Of a stretch of DNA of 6,333 nucleotides, positions 1-5,454 are shown in pieces (the first letter of the stretch is position 1; each line of letters starts with the position of its first letter). The stretch comes from DAIOHQ01 sp036744635. Its GTDB lineage: Bacteria > Planctomycetota > Phycisphaerae > Tepidisphaerales > Tepidisphaeraceae. The DNA is taken from positions 1 through 6,333 of the forward strand of contig DAIOHQ010000267.1 of the NCBI GenBank assembly GCA_036744635.1, read 5' to 3'. The notes under the pieces are model-generated. The model did no database searches, had not been told where the DNA came from, and was given only the letters and a program-made list of their open reading frames with translations. Both the position numbers and the translations under genes were made by a program.

Positions 1-1993
1 CGGCGGGGGTTTCGTGGTCGTGCTTCGGGGGGGTGGGGGGGCGGGGGCCGCCGACTTCCACCTTGGCGTCTTTGTCCACGGTGATGGCGAATTGCGCTGA
101 GCCGGCCATCACGTCTTCGGTGGGAACAATCTTCACGGTTGAGGTGATGAACGGAGTGGTGTTGCTGCGCCCCGCGGAAATCAGCACCTCGCGGCGGGAA
201 GACGGAAGGTGCGGCATCGCCCTGCGGCCAATCGCCACGCCGTCGGCCTGGCGGAGCAGGCGCAGATATACCGCGTTGTGCCTGATGGCGGCCAGTTCCT
301 TCAACCCCGTGAACAGGTCCTGCGTGCTTTCGGCGGTGAAGCGGAACGGCTTGGACTGCTGCTCATCCTGCAGGTAGGTCTGCGAATCCGACACGGTGAG
401 CTGGTAGGTTCCTTCGGGCAGGTCGCGGGGGATTTCCATTTCCACCGGCAGCAGCGCCTCGCCCTGGCGGAAGGGGCGATAGGTCACGAAGGCCTTGATG
501 GTTTCGCCGGGATGATATTTCAGGCGCGGCAGATTTACCGACAAAATATGCGCCTCGCGCGCTTCGGGAGTGACGGTAATGGTGCCGCTGATCTTCTTGA
601 CCAGCACCTTCTCGAATGGATTTTCCGCGGCCGCGATCATCGGCGTGCCGAATTCGGAGAATAGTCCCATTGGCCCGGAATTTACGCTCCGGTTGGCGAT
701 TTCAATTTTCTGGCCGTTGGCGAACTCCACGGTGATGGCGTAGTCCAGCGTGTGATAGGCGGGAAGTTGCCGCGGGGTATCCTGCGAACCGCCGAAGGAT
801 GCCTCCATCGCCAGCGCGGCGAGCAAGGGAGTGAAACGCGGATGCGAGGCGGCGTCGAAGTGGTAATTCTTTGTCTTGCCGGTGTCGATGCTCTTGACCT
901 CAAAATCGATCGGGACCATGGGCGGCAGTTCCCCCAGTGAACCGCCAACGCCGGTGATGTCGTCGATGCGCAGGGTGCCGCTGGTCTTGGAAAGCGCGCC
1001 AAGCTTGAAGCTGGTGTTGAGGTTGGCAATGATGGCGTTTACATAGCCGCTGCCCATCGGCAGGGCGATCAGGCCTTCGTTGTTGAAGGCGTGGCCAAAA
1101 CCCAGCACGCGGTTGCCGAGAACCTCGGTGCAGGTGCCGATGGCGGTGAGTTCCATGTCTCCGGTGAGCAGGGGCACGGCGAGCACGGCGCCGGGTTCCA
1201 TTTTTGGATCGACGTCTTCGGCCGCGCCTCCGCCGGCAATGCCGCCGCCTTGGACGGCAATCAGGTTGAGACTCTTGAAGAGCGGGGCAAACTGATCGAG
1301 GGTTTCAGCCGAGATGCCGCTGGACATCAACGGGGTGGCGAGTGGAGCGAGGCGCGGCATGTCGTCAGCGCCGGAAAACGTAACCCGTTGCTTGAACGAG
1401 GTTCCGGCCAACACGGTCTGCGCGCTGTGAGTCGGCAGGAAAGGCTTGATGTCGTCCAGCGACCACCGTGGGCGATCCAGCATCGCGACGTCGGACCCGC
1501 GCGCGGGAGCAGCAGCGCTGGGCTGGGTGGCGGGCTTTTTTTCGGGGATGGCGAGCATGTATTCGATCGGCTGCACGCCGGCGACGGGATCTTTCATCAG
1601 CGGCCAGCCGTAGGCGAACGCGCCGATCATGCGCTCCTTTCCCTGCTCATCCTTCAGATAAACCGGCGAGCCGCTCATGCCGGCGATGCTGCCGGTGTGC
1701 TCGAGATTTGCCCCGCTGCACTTGATGAGGATGACATCGCACTTGGGGTTGAAATTTTTGAGCACCGACAGCACTTCCACCTCGAAGCGCTCGATCTTGG
1801 TGCCTTTGAATACCGACAGGCCGTACCCTTTCATGCCGATCTTGACTTCCGAGACGCGCATGTGGCGGGCGGGATCAAAGCCGGGGGGAGAAGCCGGCGC
1901 CGTAGTCGCGTCGGCGGCGCGGGCGGTCAGGGGTGAGAAGATAAGCGACAAGGCAAGAATCGTCGCAAGAAGTAGTGGCTGGAATTGTCGCAT
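1..1993 (-). CDS. Secreted SpoIVB/S55 peptidase-like protein, partial (C-terminus beyond the left edge)
   Basis: An uninterrupted reading frame of 664 codons runs from ATG at 1993 to the left edge with no stop, so the gene is partial. A Shine-Dalgarno GAGGT (2001-2005) lies 7 nt before the ATG. Residues 1-26 form a signal peptide (hydrophobic core LLLATILALSLIF, then an A-R-A cleavage site), so export is expected. Residues 45-64 (MRVSEVKIGMKGYGLSVFKG) and 65-112, ending in GMSGSPVY with Ser107, match the serine half of the S55 (SpoIVB) peptidase domain. Residues 266-310 (ELTAIGT, then GFGH with His301) and about 330-360 match its histidine half. A Pro/Ala linker (PATQPSAAAPA, near 151-161) separates the halves. 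Residues about 460-540 look like an Ig-like beta domain (YHPGETIKAFVTYRP). The visible end, 650-664, is Pro-rich. Family membership is inferred from remembered motifs; protease activity is unproven because the usual Asp is not obvious. A sporulation role is unlikely in this kind of organism. Confidence 0.85.
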   Translation of the reverse strand, partial: MRQFQPLLLATILALSLIFSPLTARAADATTAPASPPGFDPARHMRVSEVKIGMKGYGLSVFKGTKIERFEVEVLSVLKNFNPKCDVILIKCSGANLEHTGSIAGMSGSPVYLKDEQGKERMIGAFAYGWPLMKDPVAGVQPIEYMLAIPEKKPATQPSAAAPARGSDVAMLDRPRWSLDDIKPFLPTHSAQTVLAGTSFKQRVTFSGADDMPRLAPLATPLMSSGISAETLDQFAPLFKSLNLIAVQGGGIAGGGAAEDVDPKMEPGAVLAVPLLTGDMELTAIGTCTEVLGNRVLGFGHAFNNEGLIALPMGSGYVNAIIANLNTSFKLGALSKTSGTLRIDDITGVGGSLGELPPMVPIDFEVKSIDTGKTKNYHFDAASHPRFTPLLAALAMEASFGGSQDTPRQLPAYHTLDYAITVEFANGQKIEIANRSVNSGPMGLFSEFGTPMIAAAENPFEKVLVKKISGTITVTPEAREAHILSVNLPRLKYHPGETIKAFVTYRPFRQGEALLPVEMEIPRDLPEGTYQLTVSDSQTYLQDEQQSKPFRFTAESTQDLFTGLKELAAIRHNAVYLRLLRQADGVAIGRRAMPHLPSSRREVLISAGRSNTTPFITSTVKIVPTEDVMAGSAQFAITVDKDAKVEVGGPRPPTPPKHDHETPA

Positions 1994-2025
1994 GAAGGAG
2001 ACCTCGCGAGGTTGCTGGCGTCATC

Positions 2026-2079
2026 GTGGTGCAGGCTTTCCAGCCTGCTCCAGCGTGCAGGCTGGAAAGCCTGCACCAC
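2026..2079. repeat. Perfect 23-bp inverted repeat with nested palindromes (REP-like element)
   Basis: Arms 2026-2048 and 2057-2079 are perfect reverse complements around an 8-nt loop (TCCAGCGT). Each arm also contains its own hairpin: GCAGGCT-TTCC-AGCCTGC at 2031-2048 and GCAGGCT-GGAA-AGCCTGC at 2057-2074. The DNA or RNA could therefore fold as one long stem or as two short ones. It lies 32 nt upstream of the ATG of the S55-like gene, so it may sit in that leader. No T-tract follows on either strand, so it does not look like an intrinsic terminator. The core resembles dispersed intergenic palindromes I recall from acidobacterial and planctomycete genomes; the copy number here cannot be seen. 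Confidence 0.85.
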
Positions 2080-2132
2080 AATGTACCAGAATTTCAACGA
2101 ACTACAGTTCTTTGCGCGTACTTCAAACGAAA
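2080..2132 (-). promoter_or_regulatory. Probable promoter region of the S55-like gene, with a small dyad
   Basis: This short segment between the upstream gene's terminator and the long palindrome is the only place for a promoter dedicated to the S55-like gene. It contains the dyad GAACT-AC-AGTTC at 2099-2110. On the minus strand TGGTACATT (about 2081-2089) could be an extended -10 element, but no good -35 hexamer is at the right distance. The placement is logical; the specific boxes are weak. Confidence 0.25.
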
Positions 2133-2159
2133 AAGGATCGAGCGATTTGCTCGATCCTT
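2133..2159 (-). terminator. Intrinsic terminator of the VPLPA-CTERM gene
   Basis: Read on the minus strand, an 11-bp perfect stem AAGGATCGAGC / GCTCGATCCTT closes a 5-nt loop (AAATC), and the stem runs into a tract of five T (TTTTTCG). It begins 23 nt after the TGA of the gene at 2183-2914. There is no comparable T-run on the plus strand, so it acts in one direction and separates that gene from the S55-like gene to the left. Confidence 0.85.
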
Positions 2160-2182
2160 GAAGATCACTGGCGATGCGTCAA

Positions 2183-2914
2183 TCACGCCTTGCGGAGCTT
2201 CTTGACGCCGCTGAAAGCGCCCAGGCACGCGAGCGTGCTCAGGCCCATCCAGACGGCGCCCGGAAGCGGGATCACGTGCGGGGGCGGCGGGGGTCCGTGG
2301 CCTCCGGGATGCGGCAGTTCCTTGAACGTGAAGACCTTGTCGGTCGCGTCGACCGGGCCGGTGGCGATGTACAAGGCGCCGCTGGCATTGCCGGGATTCC
2401 AGGTGCCGCCGTTGGCGAGCGTGCCGCCGCTGACGTCAAGCTGGCGTGGCGAATTGTCGCCGATTTCGCCGCCATCGCTGAACGCCTGGGTATCGAACGG
2501 CGTGGTGGAGAATCCGCCATCGCTGTTTGTCAGGTCAGTGTTGAACTGGGTTTCGTTGGCGTTGCCGGAACGGCCGCCGAGCAGCGAAAACGTGAAGCTG
2601 CTCCACGCCTCGCCGCTGTTGTTGTTCAACACTTCTTCGTCGATCTTGATTAGCGCCGGCGCGCCGGCCTTGGTCTGCTGAAAGACGATCGGGACCGAGT
2701 CCAGGTCGGTAAAGTTAAAGGACTTGCGAATCGTCAGGGTGTCGGCGGTTTCGTCGAGCACGTCCAACGTAACGTTTTTGGTGTCCGGCCAAGTGGCCGT
2801 CCACCCGGATGTGCCCAGCACGGCCGAGCCGGCCCGGGCAGGGCTTGCCGTCAGCGCCATTGCCGCAAGTGCGGCCAAGGCGCCGATGGAGCCCGCTAAC
2901 AATTGCTTCTTCAT
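2183..2914 (-). CDS. Secreted protein with VPLPA-CTERM (PEP-CTERM type) exosortase sorting signal
   Basis: This is a 243-residue protein. Residues 1-28 are a signal peptide (MKKQLLAGS, an Ala-rich core, then A-R-A before Gly29). The body, about 29-200, is rich in Gly, Asn, Ser, Thr and Asp with alternating hydrophobic residues, suggesting an extracellular beta fold of no recognised enzyme family. A linker HPGGHGPPPPPHV (202-214) leads to IPLPGAVWMGLSTLACLGAF (215-234) and a basic tail KKLRK (238-242). That order of motif, membrane helix and positive tail is the VPLPA-CTERM variant of PEP-CTERM, whose members are cut by exosortase and displayed or released at the cell surface. The start at 2914 is preferred over the in-frame ATG at 2929 because GGAGGT (2922-2927) lies 7 nt before it. 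An intrinsic terminator follows, so the gene is probably monocistronic. No exosortase gene is in the window. Confidence 0.85.
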   Translation of the reverse strand: MKKQLLAGSIGALAALAAMALTASPARAGSAVLGTSGWTATWPDTKNVTLDVLDETADTLTIRKSFNFTDLDSVPIVFQQTKAGAPALIKIDEEVLNNNSGEAWSSFTFSLLGGRSGNANETQFNTDLTNSDGGFSTTPFDTQAFSDGGEIGDNSPRQLDVSGGTLANGGTWNPGNASGALYIATGPVDATDKVFTFKELPHPGGHGPPPPPHVIPLPGAVWMGLSTLACLGAFSGVKKLRKA

Positions 2915-2921
2915 ATACCAA

Positions 2922-2927
2922 ACCTCC
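2922..2927 (-). promoter_or_regulatory. Shine-Dalgarno site that fixes the start of the VPLPA-CTERM gene
   Basis: A full GGAGGT on the minus strand stands 7 nt (TTGGTAT) before the ATG at 2914. The alternative in-frame ATG at 2929 abuts this site and would add MEVWY in front of the signal peptide; it has no ribosome site of its own. Confidence 0.85.
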
Positions 2928-3366
2928 ATTGGCCTCCGCGTCGCAGGCGTCTGTCACTTGCGGCGCGGGTTTAACGATCAGCTTCATGCTGACCGCGGCG
3001 ATGAATGGGAAATAGAACGAAAACAACGGGAGAAATGGGGTTCTCCTCACCCACAGACATCTGGGAAATTCGTGCGTGCTCTTCCTTCCTTTCTCGGCCA
3101 GATGCGCGCCAAGGTGGGTGGCGCGCTAAAGCCGTCTAAGCGTCAACCGTCAATCATCTAGTTTAACTTAGCGAGGTGGCTTGGAATAGCTCAACTTAGG
3201 AATTTGGCACTTCGGGGAATTTTCTGATGAAAATCTTCTGGCTCAATTCAGGGATGTGGATGTGAGAAAGATGCATCTAAACTGTTCTGCATCAATGGCT
3301 TGTGCAGCAATGAGCGAATGAGGCATGATTCTGGAGGCATTCAGAGGTCGTTAAGATGGGCAAGAT
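2928..3366. other. Intergenic region upstream of the VPLPA gene; no gene seen
   Basis: No credible coding region is seen on either strand. The right part (about 3140-3366) is visibly more AT-rich than the flanking genes. Small structures present: an inverted repeat GGAGAA-N6-TTCTCC (3029-3046), a dyad TCAGC-N5-GCTGA (2980-2994), AACTTAG repeated at 3165-3171 and 3193-3199, and GATGCA-N12-TGCATC (about 3270-3293). On the minus strand TTGACGGTTGACG (around 3145-3157) could supply a -35 element for the VPLPA gene, but the matching -10 (TTTAGC) is poor. The region also lies downstream of the gene ending at 3367, for which no clear intrinsic terminator is seen. Confidence 0.5.
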
Positions 3367-4176
3367 TCATTCGCCCAGGCGTTTGAGCACCAGACCCTCC
3401 TCACCGGCGCCGCCGCGGAATTCGAGCCCGGCCGCAGTGACCAACGCATGTCCGGCATTCCAGCGTGCGAGCGGGCCGGTGAACGTGATTTGACCGCCTT
3501 CGACAAGATAGCCGCCGGCCATGGCATCATCATAAAGATACGTTCCGTCGGCAGCGATGCGGACGCGGATCACCTTCTCCTTCGACGCCGCGCCCTGCCA
3601 GCTTCCGCAGAGCATGTTGCGATCGATTTCGCTGTTCGCCGCCGTCGGCGCCAGCACCAGCCGGTCATAAGGCGCGAAGTTCAAATCGGCCGGATCGATC
3701 TTGATCGACGAGATGCGGTCCGTGTCGTCGTAGTCGAACGTCAGGCGGTATTGGCCGTGAATGACCAGGCGCGGCGCGCCAAACGTTTCGATCGCCTGCT
3801 GCTTGGCGCTTCCCAGGCCGATTCCGCAATGCAGCTTCGTTGAGCCTTTGATGCTGAGGTGCCAGAGCTGGCCGGTATGGTCGATGAGGGCGCGGAAGCC
3901 TGGATATTCGATGGACGCCAGATCCGATCGATCGGATGGGCCGAATTTTTCGATGATCTGCTGGCCCGACATGGTGAGCAGCAGGCCGTTGGAGAATGGC
4001 TCGACGAAATTCGCGGCCGGCTGAGTGGCCGGTGGGACAATGGCGGTCGGGGCACGAACCGCCTGTGCATCGACATCTCCCGCAAAGCTGCGTGCTTTGA
4101 AGCGCGCGAACATCACCGCGCCGGCCACCGCGAAGATGGCGCATCCCAATTTCCAATTTGCCAGGTTTGTTTGCAT
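3367..4176 (-). CDS. Membrane-anchored protein of unknown function with a two-unit repeat
   Basis: This is a 269-residue protein I do not recognise. A hydrophobic segment at about 10-24 (LGCAIFAVAGAVMFA) after a short polar start, with no clear cleavage site, suggests a signal anchor with the rest in the periplasm. A Pro/Ala/Thr linker (PPATQPAANF, about 48-57) follows. Residues about 66-110 and 118-160 are two similar units, each with a helix ending in an FG-P turn (IIEKFGPSD; AIETFGAPR), then paired strands ending in an acidic turn (LIDHTGQLWHLSI; TFDYDDTDRISSIKI). The C-terminal part (about 188-268) starts with LCGSWQG and has a strand pattern (DGTYLYDDAMAGGYLVEGGQ, then ITFTGPLARWNAGHALV) like small lipocalin-like GSW/GTW domains. 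The start at 4176 is chosen because GAGG (4183-4186) lies 6 nt before it; the longer in-frame ATG at 4191 would place that site inside the gene. It is divergent from purU. No function is assigned. Confidence 0.75.
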   Translation of the reverse strand: MQTNLANWKLGCAIFAVAGAVMFARFKARSFAGDVDAQAVRAPTAIVPPATQPAANFVEPFSNGLLLTMSGQQIIEKFGPSDRSDLASIEYPGFRALIDHTGQLWHLSIKGSTKLHCGIGLGSAKQQAIETFGAPRLVIHGQYRLTFDYDDTDRISSIKIDPADLNFAPYDRLVLAPTAANSEIDRNMLCGSWQGAASKEKVIRVRIAADGTYLYDDAMAGGYLVEGGQITFTGPLARWNAGHALVTAAGLEFRGGAGEEGLVLKRLGE

Positions 4177-4182
4177 GTTGAT

Positions 4183-4186
4183 CCTC
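4183..4186 (-). promoter_or_regulatory. Shine-Dalgarno site that decides the start at 4176
   Basis: GAGG on the minus strand is followed by ATCAAC and then the ATG at 4176, a 6-nt spacing. The upstream in-frame ATG at 4191 lacks a comparable purine-rich site. Confidence 0.6.
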
Positions 4187-4546
4187 GCCATCGTTTAGCA
4201 GGCCGCGCAGGGCGGTCCTCAAAGGAAATCGACGCGGGAAGGAAGCGGGATGACCCGCCGGCGCCGCCTTCGCATTGTTCTGCAGCGTCTTCCCGGTAAA
4301 CTGGGCGGATGGTGACGGCGATAGCGGGGATGGGATGCCCCTTTGCAGCCCGTTGACGTTATCGGACCGGCGAAATTCGCGGTGAAGAATTGAACGACCT
4401 TGCGCAACGATGCGCCGTTTTGTCATCCTGAGGTACTCCGAAGGATCTGGACTCGACTGTCAGTCAACCAGATTCTTCGGCGTACCTAAGAATGACAATC
4501 AGCGTCATGAGACGAAGCATCATCATGGCACGGTCATGTTAGAAAC
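4187..4546. other. Divergent intergenic region between the anchored protein gene and purU
   Basis: This region should hold promoters for both divergent transcripts, but no convincing -35/-10 pair was found on either strand. TTGACG at about 4352-4357 (plus) lacks a -10 at the right distance. A small stem GCGGG-ATGA-CCCGC lies at 4245-4258. The right part contains the large inverted repeat at 4420-4498. An open frame continuous with purU extends left to 4410, but its translation comes from the repeat and is not PurU-like, so it is treated as non-coding. Confidence 0.5.
4420..4498. repeat. 79-bp imperfect inverted repeat, dispersed intergenic type
   Basis: Arms 4420-4450 and 4468-4498 are 31 nt each and match as reverse complements at 27 of 31 positions. 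The outer ends are TTGTCAT...ATGACAA and the inner ends are GATCTGG...CCAGATT. The 17-nt centre contains a further palindrome GACTG-T-CAGTC (4455-4465), so the whole could fold into one long hairpin. The pattern 'TGTCATCCTGAG ... CGAAGGATCT ... AGATTCTTCG ... AGAATGACA' is one I recall as a common dispersed repeat in acidobacteria and other soil bacteria. No ORF or target-site duplication is evident, so it looks like a non-autonomous element. Confidence 0.8.
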
Positions 4547-4550
4547 GGAG
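4547..4550 (+). promoter_or_regulatory. Probable Shine-Dalgarno of purU
   Basis: GGAG is followed by ATGATC and then GTG at 4557, a 6-nt spacing. The in-frame ATG at 4551 directly abuts GGAG and is too close. The ATG at 4536 has no purine-rich site upstream. This favours the GTG start, although planctomycetes do not always use such sites. Confidence 0.5.
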
Positions 4551-4556
4551 ATGATC

Positions 4557-5450
4557 GTGCGTCAGCCTGTGTTGGCAGTTGTCAGCGTGCTGGGAAAAGA
4601 CCAGAAGGGCGTGGTCGCGCAGTTTGCCACCTACATGGCCGATCGCGGCATCAACATTGAAGACATCGAACAGCGCGTGGTGCGCGGCTTTTTCGTGATG
4701 GACATGCTGGTCGACCTCAAGGACCTGGCCTGCGACCTGTCGGAGATTATCACTGGACTGCTGGCGCTGGGGCAGAAGATCGACATGGAGGTGCGCGTCC
4801 ACCTGCACAGCGAGCGGCGGATGAAAAAGCTGGCCCTGCTGGTGAGCAAAGAGCCGCATTGTCTGCAGCGGTTGGTCGCGGACCTGCAGCAGGGAAAGTT
4901 GCATGGGCAGGTGGCCGGCGTCTTCGCGAATCATCCCGACCTGGAACCGATTGCCAGGGCGGCCAATCTGCCGTTCGCCTGGCAGGCGGCCGACACTTCC
5001 GACCAGCACTTTCAGTGGCTGGAGAAAAATCTGCGCGAGTGCGGCGCCGATCTGGTGGTGCTGGCCCGCTACATGCGAATCTTGCCGCCGAAGCTGGTGC
5101 AGGCATATCCCAGCCGCATCATCAACATTCACCCCTCGCTGCTGCCCTATTTCCCAGGGGCGCAACCCTATAAGCAGGCCTATGAATCGGGCGTGCGCGT
5201 GCATGGCTGCACCGCCCATTTCGTCACCGAGCAGCTCGATGAAGGGCCGGTCATTCTGCAGGATGTCTTCCATATCAACGTCGGCGTGGATGCGTTGGAC
5301 GATGTGAAGGAAAAGGGCCTGGAACTGGAGGCGCAGACGCTTTCCAAAGCGGTGCAGTTGTTCCTGGACGAGGAGCTGGTGGTGGTGGATGGCAAGGTGA
5401 TTTTCAAGCCCGGCATCAGCCGGTTTCTGCAGTCGGCCAGGCAGGCGTGA
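4557..5450 (+). CDS. purU: Formyltetrahydrofolate deformylase
   Basis: This cytosolic enzyme hydrolyses 10-formyltetrahydrofolate to formate and tetrahydrofolate, balancing one-carbon pools and supplying formate for purine synthesis. With the GTG start the protein has 297 residues, close to E. coli PurU (280). Residues about 4-75 form an ACT domain (PVLAVVSVLGKDQKGVVAQF, then RGINIEDIEQRVVRGFFVMD), the usual regulatory half. Residues about 85-285 are the formyltransferase-fold domain: ANHPDLEPIA, LVVLARYMRILPP, RIINIHPSLLP, GCTAHFVTEQLDEGPVILQD. The catalytic triad is intact: Asn190 and His192 in NIHPS and Asp228 in DEGP, with the same 38-residue Asn-to-Asp spacing as the PurN/PurU family. 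Alternative in-frame starts are ATG 4551 and ATG 4536; extension to 4410 would translate an intergenic repeat. The stop is 4 nt before the kinase-like gene, implying co-transcription. Confidence 0.95.
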   Translation: MRQPVLAVVSVLGKDQKGVVAQFATYMADRGINIEDIEQRVVRGFFVMDMLVDLKDLACDLSEIITGLLALGQKIDMEVRVHLHSERRMKKLALLVSKEPHCLQRLVADLQQGKLHGQVAGVFANHPDLEPIARAANLPFAWQAADTSDQHFQWLEKNLRECGADLVVLARYMRILPPKLVQAYPSRIINIHPSLLPYFPGAQPYKQAYESGVRVHGCTAHFVTEQLDEGPVILQDVFHINVGVDALDDVKEKGLELEAQTLSKAVQLFLDEELVVVDGKVIFKPGISRFLQSARQA

Positions 5451-5454
5451 TGTC

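Noticed and set aside
1091..1936. A 281-codon open frame on the plus strand
   Set aside because: It lies opposite the S55-like gene, whose minus-strand frame has a signal peptide, a ribosome site and conserved peptidase motifs. The plus-strand translation has none.
2026..2079. The long hairpin as an intrinsic terminator
   Set aside because: No run of T follows it on either strand, and a proper terminator is present 54 nt away at 2133-2159.
1677..2681. A 334-codon plus-strand open frame crossing two genes and the gap between them
   Set aside because: It runs through the long palindrome and the terminator and opposes two well-supported minus-strand genes; its peptide includes the VQAGKPAPQ string produced by translating the repeat.
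2715..3050. A 111-codon minus-strand open frame upstream of and overlapping the VPLPA gene start
   Set aside because: It has no ribosome site of note and most of its length is out of frame with the VPLPA gene, whose signal peptide and GGAGGT site are clear.
3201..3220. Possible sigma-54 (-24/-12) promoter at TTGGCACTTCGG
   Set aside because: The -12 TTGC element is absent at the required spacing and the site points right, towards the end of a minus-strand gene.
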